NCBI RefSeq assembly: GCF_020520425.1 | Contig: NC_079491.1 | Coordinates: forward strand, 4,513,143-4,577,142 | Source: Spinacia oleracea | Lineage: Eukaryota; Streptophyta; Magnoliopsida; Caryophyllales; Amaranthaceae | Direction: 5' to 3' | DNA: 64,000 bases | Shown here: positions 1-11,357 of the stretch, in pieces | How positions within the stretch are numbered: the stretch's first letter is position 1 | Layout of the letters: each line of letters opens with the position of its first letter | Made by a program: the position numbers and the translations under genes | Notes under the pieces: model-generated | What the model saw: only the letters and a program-made list of their open reading frames with translations | Database searches by the model: none | What the model was told of the DNA's origin: nothing

Positions 1-218
1 TGTATCAAAATAATGTTAAGTTTTTTAATAGCTTTTATTGGTCATAAGATTCGATCATTCGTCATGTAAGGCTACGAGTATTGTATGACCTCAATATGCA
101 AAATATGGACTTTTTGGTGCCTAAAATTTGTAAAATTCTGCACGCATCGCTTGCATGAAACACTAGGCACAATAAAATTTCCAAAATTCGCGCACGCATC
201 GCGTGCATAAAATACTAG
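1..218 (+). mobile_element. Helitron 3' ends, two in tandem
   Basis: Two Helitron-type 3' termini lie 52 bp apart. Each has a short GC-rich hairpin (GCACGCATCGCTTGC, then GCACGCATCGCGTGC), about 8 AT-rich bases, and CTAG (163-166 and 215-218). The second CTAG is followed by T, as expected for insertion between A and T. The same hairpin occurs at 48452-48478. The body and 5' end lie left of the window. Tandem 3' ends are known in Helitrons and arise when one terminator is bypassed. The family assignment rests only on these terminal signals. Confidence 0.6.
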
Positions 219-784
219 TAACTATATACTAAAAGACACACCAGAAATGACACGTGTCATCTCCTGGTGAGTCATTAGGGTTTTTTTATTCAAAAAAATG
301 TTTATTAATAAAACTTACAAAAATGGAGAAAATATAATTTGTCGTATCTATTAATCCTTATTGTAGAAAGATAATTGTAACTCATATCTCTCATATGCAT
401 TATATAAATTATTATTTGGAAAAAAGGTACCCCTTATCGATTAATTTAAATAAAAAATAATTTTCAAAACTCTTTAACAACATTTTAAACTTCTTTGTAT
501 TATATTAATTTAATAATGACTTAAAATTCTTTTGTCTTACGAAAAATGAATGTGTCATATCTTCAAAAAATTTACGTACTGAAAATAATAATTTAAGTAA
601 TAAATAAGCTGGAATGGAGGTGAAAATGGGAAAAGAAAAAGTTGCGAAAAAAGTAAATATGAGATGTTTTTTTTATAAAGAACTGAAAGAAAAAAGAATT
701 GGCAAATTGTTACCTTGTATTGAAAGTAAATATGAGTACACTTATTTCAAGGAATTTAAGTTTAGATAATTTTAGTTAATTTTA
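219..784. other. Intergenic, AT-rich, Helitron-like start
   Basis: There is no coding signal. Just after the Helitron terminus, around 222-262, is a stretch with an ACACGTGTCA palindrome. The same palindrome follows Helitron-like starts at about 48510 and 52280-52340, so this may be another Helitron 5' end. The rest is AT-rich sequence with no recognised structure. Confidence 0.3.
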
Positions 785-1048
785 GGTTCTGTTCTATTCT
801 ACTGATTTTATCTGGACTTATATTATCTGAACTTATTTTATCTAAAAAAAACTTATTTTGACTAAAATAAACTTATTTGTGTGTTAAAATGTCTCAAAAA
901 AACTTATTTTTACGGACTTATATTATCTGAACTTAACTGAACTTATCTAAACTTATCAAAACTTAACCGAGCTTATCTGAACTTAATTGAACTTATCTGA
1001 ACTTATTTTGTCTGAAATAAGTCAAAATAAGTAGAATAAAACAAAGCC
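785..1048. mobile_element. PIF/Harbinger-like MITE (family A, copy 1)
   Basis: The element starts GGTTCTGTTCTATTCTACT and ends with the inverted form AGTAGAATAAAACAAAGCC. It is flanked by TTA on the left and TAA on the right. The interior is made of many short degenerate units of the type AACTTATCTGAACTTA, so it can fold on itself. A second copy with the same ends sits inside the LINE at 21734-21968, and a fragment lies near 41205-41281. The 3-bp TWA flank suggests PIF/Harbinger (Tourist-like). No transposase is present. Confidence 0.6.
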
Positions 1049-2689
1049 TAAGATAATTTTATTTTATTTTTTTAAAAAAAAGTAGCTATCATAGTACATT
1101 TTATATTTTAATTTTTTTTATTAAGTTCAGATATAATTTTAGATAAGATAAGCTAATAAAATAGGTGAAAATCAGGGGAATAACAAGCACCCTAAATTGA
1201 TTTAAAAGTGATTGCCCAATCAATTTCTTTGACTTTGCGAACAAAATGGTTTTTCATTCCAAAATAATTTAGGTGATCAATTTTTTTTTTTAATGAAATA
1301 GTCCATTTAACAAAGGGACATTTTTTATTTTTTATTTGTCATTCTAAATTATTTAGATATTTGATTTTGTAAAGAGAATGATCATTTCGCCAACATAAAT
1401 GAGAAAATTTTATGTAATAAGGAAATGAGACTTAACATAATATTATTGACTTATTATTATAGAAAATACTACATTTACCAAAAATAAATTTTCATGACAT
1501 ACTTCATTTAACAAAGTGATTTTTTTACATTTAATTCGATGATTTCTAAAATTTTTAAGATATTGGCCTTAAAAAATATATAATTTTGATTACTTATTGT
1601 TATCAAAATAATAATTAAAGGATATGAAAAATATTCAAAAAAATTTATATAACCATAAATGACATAATAATGTTTACTAAAAGAATAAATAACATAGAAT
1701 TTATTACAGAGTATTAAAATATGTCTTTATTTACACAACCTAGCTACAACGCGTAAGAATAAACCTTAAATTTTATGATTTTTAAATGTAATTTTCATTA
1801 ATGATTTAAATATTAACAAAGAAATTTTGAATATACGTGATACTGTAGGTTATGGATGGTTATTTCATTTAAATTTGTTGTAACTATTTCATTAAAATTT
1901 TACTATTAAATTCTAGGTTGGTTTGTTATTATTTTTGTGATTTGATTATAAAATTGTACAATCAATTTTGGAAATGTTTTTCATATTTAAGTTTTTATGG
2001 GAAACTAAAATTAGTTAAATATACGGAGTATTAAAAAAAATCAAACATTTCATTCTATGATTTTGAACCGCGGTTGAATTATAATATCAATTCATATTCA
2101 ACTATATCGAATAAAATTAAATAAATTAATATATGAAAAATTCATTTACGAAATATAGTTTATTTTATTAACTTTTCTGTAAATAATTGTCAAATTATTA
2201 AAAGCATTAATACGGAGTATTAATTATCGTACGTTGTACGGGTCCTAAACTTATGACATCACAAAAAACCTTAATACCACATTTTTTTTTAACATACAAG
2301 ATGATATGAATTTGATTAGATCGTTTTTTTCATGATAACCATTGTAATTATTCCATTAAAACATTATTAAATACTAGGTTTGTTCATCATTATATTTTTT
2401 ATTTGATTAAAATATTAATTAAATATTGGGAAAAGCTTTTGTACATATATTAATTTTATGGGAATTAAAATAATAAAATATAATAAATCAAATATTTTAA
2501 TGTATGATTTTAAATTGTAGTTCAAATGATAGTATCCAATCTATATCATTTAACTTAATTTTATTTAAGGAAAATTTAATCAATTGGTGTGAACTCATTT
2601 ACGAAATATAATTTATATTATTAATTTTTTTATAAATAATTAGTAAATTATTAAAAATATTACATAAAAATATTTACGGAACAGTGCGT
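1049..2689. other. Intergenic AT-rich stretch
   Basis: About 1.6 kb of very AT-rich DNA with no open frame or recognised repeat ends. Several segments around 1790-2240 and 2330-2660 resemble each other (both hold CATTAAA...TACTA...GGTTTGTT-type blocks followed by ATTTACGAAATATA). This suggests an old internal duplication or two copies of one repeat. Confidence 0.35.
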
Positions 2690-3378
2690 TGATAAATTTC
2701 CAGGAAAATATGGTAAAGAATCCAAGCATGCCCTGTCTGTTTCAGCGGGTACCCCTACCTTGCTGAATTATAATGAAAAACCAATGTTAACATATAATTT
2801 ATATACCTTAAATCCTTAATCTATATGTAATGAACCATATCAGTGCCTTGGTAAAAGAAAATTATAATAATACAAAGATATTTACCTAAAAATATTAGAA
2901 ATGACCTCAAGTTCTGAGCCCTCTTCGAACAGTGGAGACGATTGAAGTAACTCGACAAAAATACGTCCTACTGTCCCAAATGTCCACTGCCATTGTATAA
3001 GTATTGGAACCCAATAAAATCTCAAGTGCTCTATACTGTAGCGTGGTAACCTGAAAAATTAAACACCTTTAAGTCATCACAATGGCTTCATTTCTGCCGT
3101 TTTATGTTATTAATATTAAGAGTTAAATATTATATACAATATGCCAATACAATTTCATACGTACTCCAAAGACAAAAAAATCTTACCTTAGGGGTAAACT
3201 GAACATCAAGAAGTCTGGCCATCCCAAAATCAGCAAGTTTAAGTTGTATGTTTTTATCAACTCCATCACCAAAATTAGGACCATAAGCAACCAGAATATT
3301 TTCAGGCTTGATGTCTCGATGAACAATATTTTTGTTGTGCATGTAGGCAAGTGCACTAAAGATGTCTGTTAGACACTT
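2690..3378 (-). pseudogene. CDK-like protein kinase remnant
   Basis: Three exon-like blocks of a CMGC/cyclin-dependent-kinase-type Ser/Thr kinase are visible on the minus strand. Block 1 (3378 down to 3188) has the catalytic loop HRDIKPEN, the magnesium motif DFG, and ends at an AAG|GTAAG donor. Block 2 (about 3052-2885, after a TTTTTCAG acceptor) has ALEILLG, where APE is usual, then AVDIW and LLQSSPLFEEGSELEV, ending AG|GTAAA. Block 3 (about 2762-2690) has PAETDRACLDSLPYFPG. In block 2 the frame changes just after AVDIW. Compared with the usual IWTFGT-like stretch, about 8 bases are missing. The N-lobe (Gly-loop, VAIK) is absent. A Helitron 5' end lies only about 60 bp upstream (3437). I infer a broken, truncated kinase gene. 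The exact CDK class is not determined. Confidence 0.7.
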
Positions 3379-3436
3379 CTGTTAAAATAAAAAAATGGAA
3401 TTCAATCATTCAAACGTGTGTTAGTACTAAATATAA

Positions 3437-4069
<633 letters not shown>

Positions 4070-4071
4070 TC

Positions 4072-4170
<99 letters not shown>

Positions 4171-4390
4171 GAGGCATATTTGTTGAATTATTAGATTGTC
4201 ACGTAGGATTACTAATGTTTTCGGCCAATGAAAAATAAGATTTCTAATTTATTTTTGAATTAAAAAAATCAATTGCCACGTAGATAATTAATTAGGTGCC
4301 ACATAGATATTTTAATTACTTAATTACTAATATATACAACTCCATCTAAAATCAAACACTCTAATAATTAAAAAATAAATTAAAAAACAG
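4070..4390 (+). mobile_element. Non-autonomous Helitron 5' part, copy 2
   Basis: Starts with TCTAATATTATATA followed by the (TA)n tract and AAAGGAGGCATATTTGTTG. It matches copy 1 for about 300 bp, then similarity fades near 4390. No 3' hairpin/CTAG is found, so this is a truncated copy. Confidence 0.45.
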
Positions 4391-4706
4391 GAAACCTAAT
4401 TCAATAATATCAAACATTCAACTATTATACATTAGCGATGATACATGAGCTGAAGAGAGAGAATTCTAACTTCCTCGAGAAACAGAGATGAAGGATGAGA
4501 CACTTCTTCTAAGAAGAGAGAGAAACAGTGAATTACTTTGAAGTTGGCGCCTATGATTCTATTATCACACATAGATTAATTTTGATTTTATAGTCCGAGT
4601 TGTTGACAAGGAAAGGCAGATTAACTTGCTCATCAATATCCGAAAAAAGTTTTTAAAAATAAAGTAAAAGTAAAAAGTAGTTTTCTGTGCGAGACCATAA
4701 TAGAGC
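4391..4706. other. Intergenic
   Basis: No coding signal. The purine-rich GAAGAGAGAGAATTC-type stretch near 4450-4530 looks like plant 5'-UTR sequence, but no gene follows it. Confidence 0.3.
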
Positions 4707-5302
4707 TAGGGGTGTGCACGATCCGGTCCGGATCGGAAATAGGACAGGAACCGGATAAGAATCGGACCGGATCGGACCAATAGATTCCGGTCCGGTCCTC
4801 GGTCCTTGAAAATATACGATTCCGATTTTCCGGTCAGGTCCGGTTAAAATCCGGAATATTCCGGTCCGGACCGGTGACCCGGAATATAATTTTAAAAATA
4901 TAAATTTTAGATAGAAGAGTCTAACTTGTAGCCCACATACATTAATCTCTCCACAGAAAAAAAAGACTTTGGAGATCTTTTGCATGTCATTGGCCTTTAA
5001 CCCCTTTAAATTAAGCTTATGATGTGATGTATGACATATTTAAAGAGAAATATAGGTTTTTAAAAGATAAAATTTGTAAAAACAAATTGAGTTTAAGATT
5101 GTAAATCACAAAAATTACAAAAAACCGGTCCAAGCCGGTCCAAAACCGGACCGGACCTGAATTTTCCGATCCGGGTCCGGTCTAGACTGGATTCTTTCCG
5201 GTCCGGTCCTCGGTCCGTGAATTCTGCAAATTTTGGTCCATCGGTCTAACCGGTTCCTGTTCGGTCCGGTCCGGTCCGGTTTTGAACCCGTGCACACCCC
5301 TA
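4707..5302. mobile_element. Non-autonomous hAT element
   Basis: Terminal inverted repeats TAGGGGTGTGCACG / CGTGCACACCCCTA lie at exactly 4707 and 5302. The flanks AATAGAGC (4699-4706) and AATAGAGT (5303-5310) form an 8-bp target-site duplication with one difference, as expected for hAT. Both ends carry many degenerate CCGGTCCGGTCC units. No transposase frame is present. The frames that can be read here are products of the CCGG repeats and are not genes. Confidence 0.75.
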
Positions 5303-6242
5303 AATAGAGTTGTCAATTCGGGAATACGTAACCGTACGATGTTAGGTCGAGTTAGTACGTCGCATCGGTCATGATTGAGTCACGTCGTTCCATGATTAAA
5401 TTGGGGTATATCGGGTTACGTGCATTACTAGTTTAGAATTGAGTTCGGTTCGGGATATCTTTAGGTCCGGTAAGATTTGGTTTAGGTTCATTAGGGCCAG
5501 GTTTACATTGAGTTTGTGCAGGTATAATTCGAGTCTCGTCCAACTTTGGATCGGTCGATCGCTGTCGGGGTGAGTCATCTCCGGGTTGGTTAAAATGTGG
5601 GTCGGGTTCTCTTTTGAGTCAAATTTCATTTAGATAGGGAGGTGTTGGATCGGGTCGAGTTTGGGTTGAGTTGCGATCGGGCTTGGTAATCCTCGAGGTG
5701 GGCCAAGTTTGACGTTGCTATCTAGCTTTGAGTCGGAACAATAATCATCGGGTCGGGCCAATCTTGGTTTGGGCCATTTCGGGTTGAATTCATCTTATAA
5801 GGGTGGGTGATCATTGGATTAGTTAAGTCTGAAGTAGGTAAGTATTGGCTTGAGTTATTTTTCCGAGTCTGATTATGATTTAATAACCACTATTATTTGT
5901 ATTTTCACATTTTCCTTAACCAATTGTTCTAGCGAACGGTCCCCCAACATATACAATTTTTATTTATTTTTATATGAGCTAGGTTTTTGGATGGCTTTGC
6001 GTATTCTCTTTTCTCCCCTTCGTGTATATCCTGTTACACCTTTCTGTCGATTATGTTTCAACAAAAGTGACAATTGTTTCTCAGCAACTTAACATTAGAA
6101 TGGGCAGAGAGATTTTGAGTAATCACTCATTCATATGATGTTCCAAGGTTGTTACAATACATTTTTCTAGCAAGAACTAGTGTTTCTGATCTGCAAGTTT
6201 TGTGTGTTTAAACCTTTAATACAATTTAATACAATGAAAGTA
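5303..6242. other. Intergenic with CGGGT-rich degenerate repeat
   Basis: About 5305-5830 is rich in GGTCGGGTT/GAGTCGGG-type words and begins TAGAGTTGTCAATTCGGG. This resembles the end of the element at 56621-57313 (TAGAGCTGTCAAAACGG on its minus strand). It may be a partial copy of that hAT-like family, but no second terminus was found. From 5840 to 6242 is the 3' flank of the hydrolase gene, with nothing else recognised. Confidence 0.35.
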
Positions 6243-9200
6243 CTATACAAGTCTCGGTTTTCTGAGCAGTTCAGCAATGATATTTCCTATCTCTTCACCA
6301 CTGTCTTCCTGTACATGGTGCCCTGCCTGAAAAACATCGGAAAAGGTTGCTTATTACAACATTCGAGTTAATGACCACAGACTATGTTACCTGGACTTGG
6401 ATACCCATATCGGACACGGGTATGTGTCCAAGTGTCCGACACGACTATTTTGTGAAAAAATTGCATGATTTTGGTCCAAAATGAAGTGTTGAAATGTCCA
6501 TATCCATGTCCGAGTGTCAAGGATCTGACACGGGTATTGGAGGTAAAATGAAGAGTTCGAGGTAATATAGACCACAGATACAAGCATGCCTAATATGGAA
6601 GATGAAGAATAAGTAAATGATACCATTGGGAGTTCAACCAATTTGTGTTTTGACTCTTTGCAGAATTCTTCAACACCTTCATAGTTTAGCCAACGATCCC
6701 TTTGACCCCAACAGACAGTTGTTCGGACTTTCCAGTTTTCATTCATGAGTATCTTCCTCGTCTCCTCAACATAAGCCTGTCATGAAACACAACACCACAT
6801 GAATATGCAGATAATATCCATTTCTAATCATATTCCCTTTTTCCTTCCTTTTTTTTTTGAGAAATTCAGCAGAAACAACTTTTGACCTTTAACTGTTTTT
6901 TCATAGCTCTGCTAACTGCATTTAGTGCAAACCCGGAAGAACCTGACGTGAGATAGGGACTTCTATATACCATGGCATCATCTTCCTTCATTTTGTATGG
7001 ACCTGAGCTAGTTAATGCTTTGTCACTTGCTCTTAAAGGATCCTACATGAGCAGCAAATATATTTAAATTTGCACCATTAAATAAATAGCCATGTAACTT
7101 ATCAATCTAAAGAAAAAAAAACAGTTAAAGGTCAGAGTTAACAAGAGCAAACCAGCTGACTTAACTTTGTACCTGAGAAAAGATCTCCCCCAGCAGAAAG
7201 TTGCTGAATATGGACAGTGAAGATGGCAAGTTGGCGTGCTTTGCAGTTATCTGTAGTAAATCAGAAAATGAGAAGAATATCAATGTTTTATTTGAAATTT
7301 GTAAAGCAACATATTCAGCAATTCTGTAGAACATGTTACATATCGACTATAATCCTGTTTCCTTAATCGAGCTTCTGAAGTTCTGAGTTAAGAGTTTGAA
7401 AACAGACACAGTCACACAAGTACACAAAAGTTACATTAGAAAGATAAGAGTGGATAGTGACTCGATCCAAAAAACTTACGGGTGGATTAAGTAGGATGAG
7501 ATCATTGACTTTATCCTGATGATCAAAAGCATATTTTGCAACCACTGGTGAGAAGTATCCCTGCAGCAAATAACAGTCATTATATGTCATTTCAGAACTA
7601 ACTACAATCAGAATTTTGTCATAAAAGAAGGGAATTAGTACCTGTACAACAAGTGAAACCTTATTGGGAACAAGATCATCAATCAAAGTTTTCAAGGATG
7701 CGGTATATTCTGTAAAAGCACCATCAATCAGTAATGTAAGATTCAGAGGCTAATTTCTTCTCTTTTTGGCAAAGAAAACTGAAGAAAATATTGCATGTAA
7801 GTTTCTCTGATCCACAATCAACTAGGTAGAATGAAACTACCTTCCATTGTGTAGTCAAAACCATATTTAGGTTGCGGCTTCTCTGAAAACCCAAATCCTG
7901 CAAGGGAGTGGAAGAGAAACACAAAAATATTACAAAAGGCTGATAAGTGTATCTGATGTAAGAATAATAAGATAGAAAAGAGATTACCTAACCAATCAAA
8001 AGCAATGACATGATAGTTCTTGGAAAGTATTGGAATAACTTTGCGATAGGAGTAAGCCTGTAAAAATCATGCACTCGGTCAATTACATATGGTTATTCAG
8101 AACTACAAGAGAAGATTCATCGCGTAAAACAGAATGCAGCTGCAACAAACTAAATCCCCATATTTTTAAGTGTTTGTGTTGAGAAATTATTCTAAATCAA
8201 GGTAATTGACATAAAACACACCTGTGATGGAAAACCATGAATGAGCACGACTGAAGGATTATCGGTACTTCCACTTTCAACACAAAACCATCTATTGAAC
8301 AGAATGATACGTGTATGGGTAAACCCTGCAATTAATCACTCTTCAATTCCTGTAATAAGATGAAGCTAGATAGGCTACTATAAAGCCTAACTTGTTAACA
8401 TGGCCTTATATTTGATAATTGATGCAGTAATAAATTGATAAGAAGGATTCACCTGAAAATGTCGTCAGAAGCTTGTGAACTGCTGCCCATTGTCAACCCA
8501 AATATTGGATCTTTTGCCTTTTCCCCTGAGCCGCGAACAACACAAGCTTTCACCTGAGTAATATTAATGAATAAACATACCAGTATATATCTGAGATTCA
8601 GAGGTAAGAAATCAAGAAAAAACAGTTGAAATTGATGCAATACATTACCATATGAATGCAGATGGAAGCTAGATCATAGAAAAACCAGTTGAAATTGATG
8701 CAATACATTACCATATGAAATAGATCATAGTTTATAGAAAAACCAGTTGAAATTGATGCAATGTATTGGATGCGGATGGAAGCTAGATCACAGAAAAAAC
8801 CAGTTGAAATTGATGCAATACATTTCCATATGAACTATACAAGCAAAACCAAGAATTAACACGAGTAATAAATCAAGTTCATATTCAAGTGAAGCGAGGA
8901 ATCAGTTCTCGATATATCCTGTGATCAATACAGCTAAATTGCCATTGTTCATACATGTTTTCAAATCACTAAACAAGCAGAACATGAAGCTATCATATTT
9001 ATGTACAAGAAGAATGTGACAAATACAGCATACTTAAATCATACAACTTTACAAGTATACAAAAAGTGACACATTTTAACAGCTTAAACCATAAAATGCA
9101 CTAATTTAGAAGGAACTGACCATTTTCCCTTGCTTGAACCATTCATCAGCAGGACTTGACCCATCTGAATACTTTCCTGCCAAAATAGATGTGATTTTAA

Positions 9201-10136
9201 TTTTTAAGCTAGTTATATAACTCATATTGTGAATACTTCATCAATTTAATCATAATTCATAAGGTTAGGAAATTTTGTGGTTAACTACCTTTTATAGTAG
9301 TGATTTTGAAAATAACTACCTCTTATGTGATTTATGTGGAAAAACTACTTATTATCTTCTTTTGTTGTTGTTAGCACTACCGTTTTCCGTTTTTCATCCA
9401 AAATCCCGTCCTAGTGAGCCAATTTACCTCTAATTATTGGTAAGTAAACCCTAAGTAAAGGTAATTTGCCCAAAATACAAACAATTTCCCCCACATTATA
9501 AACCCTAATTTGCAAATACAATGTGGCGAATGACTTATTTTTGGGACTAATTACCTTTATTTGGGGGTAATTATACATTAATATGAGGTTAATTACCGAT
9601 AATTAAAAGTAATCATTATTGTAGTTCCCCACAAAAAATCTAAAACTTGTGAATGTTATGATTTTCTAAGAATTATTCAAATATGACATGATCATTAGGT
9701 CTGCCTCCATCCCAAAAATATTCCAACATGGAGCCACAAATTTTAAGAAATTCCCATGAAAAAAATAGTGCTTTTTTTTTGCATGTGACATGATTATAGA
9801 CATGAGACCCATGATTAATAAGAAAAAACCCAGATTGAATTTGATATACCTCCACTGAAAGAGAAGCCATCACCAGCCGAAACAGGAGCATCCAAGTAGT
9901 AATCCTGCAACAAAAAACCCATTTAACCAATTTTATTACACAATTTTTTTTTTTTTTAAATGGATTTGATTAGTTAAACAATTAATCACCTCATTTTGGC
10001 TACAATTCAATTTAAATGGATCCCTCCTTTTGGTAACAATAATCTTTGATTTGGGCAATTTAGCAACAGTTTTAGTAGCAATTTGAAATTGATTGGATTT
10101 TAGGAAAGAAGTAGCATTGGCAGATTGAAGAGACAT
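6243..10136 (-). CDS. Alpha/beta-hydrolase-fold protein, chloroplast type
   Basis: Thirteen exons join into 391 codons with all phases closing: 10136-9990, 9904-9850, 9176-9121, 8553-8453, 8291-8222, 8057-7988, 7897-7841, 7709-7642, 7560-7480, 7250-7173, 7042-6887, 6776-6624, 6326-6243. I chose the ATG at 10136 (MSLQSANATSF); an in-frame ATG lies at 10187. The first ~50 residues are Ser/Thr/Lys-rich and look like a transit peptide. Then come DYYLDAPVSAGDGFSFSGG, the oxyanion-type HGFPSQ (~138-143), GFGFSEKPQPKYGFDYT, SLVVQGYFSPVVAKYA, CWGQRDRW (possible acid Asp) and AGHHVQED (possible His). It closely resembles the plastid protein I recall as Arabidopsis AT4G12830 (393 aa), which sits near haloalkane dehalogenases and epoxide hydrolases. 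Where those have the nucleophile (GHDWG), this reads VQGYF, so catalysis by the usual triad is doubtful. The substrate is unknown. Introns hold a hAT MITE, a four-unit repeat and a possible foldback MITE. The gene is divergent from the methyltransferase gene. Confidence 0.93.
6382..6570. mobile_element. hAT-type MITE in hydrolase intron 12
   Basis: Imperfect inverted ends CTATGTTACCTGGACTT / GAGTTCGAGGTAATATAG are flanked on both sides by the exact 8-bp direct repeat ACCACAGA (6374-6381 and 6571-6578). The 189-bp element lies fully within the last intron (6327-6623), only 53 bp from the end of exon 12. Confidence 0.75.
8616..8840. repeat. Minisatellite, four units of ~60-70 bp
   Basis: Four copies of a unit built on CAGTTGAAATTGATGCAAT, followed by ACATTACCATATGAA and GATGGAAGCTAGATCA in varying completeness. 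They lie in the hydrolase intron between exons 3 and 4. They are direct repeats with internal deletions, and no coding role is visible. Confidence 0.8.
9271..9643. mobile_element. Possible foldback MITE in hydrolase intron 2
   Basis: The ends are imperfect inverted repeats: AATTTTGTGGTTAACTACC at left, and the inverse of GTAGTTCCCCACAAAAAATC at right. The interior is rich in TTACC/GGTAA words. No clear target-site duplication, so the superfamily is not assigned. Confidence 0.35.
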
Positions 10137-11357
10137 GTTAACAAAATAATTAACAAGTACACTTTGAAAAGATGGATAGGAATGCAAATGATCATGTGAA
10201 TGTGAGTGAGAGAATACGAAGAAGAAGAAGAAGAAGAAATAAATTGATGAAATGAGGTGTACTATTTGAAAAGATGGATAGGGTTTGTTTGGTTCTTACA
10301 TCTTAGCCCCCGCTACCGCGCAATTTTTCAACAATTCCCCTCCTTAAAATTCCTTTGTTTTTTAGTGGTCGTGAGATGGTTACATACATTACTTGTAAGT
10401 TGTATCTAAGGTGTTAAATGGGGCAAGTTGCAGTTCGGGTATAAACGGATAATGTTTTGTGACGGGTTATTATGCTCATGTGAATTAAATGTGTTATTTT
10501 TTGTCAGGGTCACTTTGATTTTTGTCGGATTTCGGTTGGGATGGGAGTCAATTTCGTGGTCGCAAGAAATCAATTTAGATGGCATAATAAGTAAGTTAGT
10601 GACAATTTGCTATTCCAGTAAAACCGCCGTACGGGTTAACCGTTTAAGAAAAACTCAAACTAAGAATATAGACTATTATTGGGATCCAAATTCAATTTCT
10701 TTTTGAAATTAATTAGATTACCCGAATAGGGGAAACAAATCATATTCTTGTGTTCTATTGTTTAATATTTTAATAATTAACTCAAAATATAAAATCATTT
10801 TGCTTAATATGTAGTATAGACCAATTATTTCGACGCTTCAAAAGATTTTAAATAATACGTCTATCCTTGAGCTAAACTCTCGGCCCTCTCGTTTTTTACC
10901 ACTAAAACTCTCTTTCCCTTATCGGAAGGAATACTCATTAATTCATCATGCATTCATGCCCAAAGTTAAAATTAGGTCTTCAAAAGTAAAATAAAAACTC
11001 AATAAGTTAGGTTTGAAATGTTAGCTTCATTCTCAATTGGTTATATTAAGTGTAAATCTCAAAACTTCGCTAAACAACGGGTAATATATTATGGTTGGTC
11101 CGTGTGAAACTCCGATATATAATAAGGTTACCAAAAATATATCCCACAAGGCCACAATAGGTAACTTTGGGTGGGGATCCCCATATCGCCCTTGTCATTT
11201 GGCCCTATTTAAGTGGGTCAGTTATACTGACCCGTGTGACTTGAGTGGTTCACTTTCGGGTCGGATCATGCCCGATAACATAATCGTTGAAGACCCTTGG
11301 AACTTGGTATCGTTTCAGCTAAAACCCAGAGAAGGAGAAAGAAAGAGAGAAGCGAAA
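10137..11357. promoter_or_regulatory. Divergent intergenic region
   Basis: A 1.2-kb spacer between the hydrolase start (minus) and the methyltransferase start (plus). Near the hydrolase is a GAAGAAGAAGAAGAAG tract typical of a plant 5' UTR. Near the methyltransferase a GGCCCTATTTAAGTGGGTC stretch (about 11200) could serve as a TATA-like element, and the purine-rich AGAGAAGGAGAAAGAAAGAG leader precedes the ATG. No defined transcription-factor site can be proven. Confidence 0.4.

Noticed and set aside
4653-5297. Minus-strand Pro/Gly/Arg-rich frames
   Set aside because: Produced by CCGGTCC repeats of the hAT element.
10428-10706. 92-residue plus-strand frame
   Set aside because: No domain, low-complexity hydrophobic start, lies in the divergent spacer without leader or splice support.
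11091-11357. In-frame upstream extension of the methyltransferase
   Set aside because: Its residues look like promoter/UTR translation, and the start at 11358 gives a normal organelle leader.
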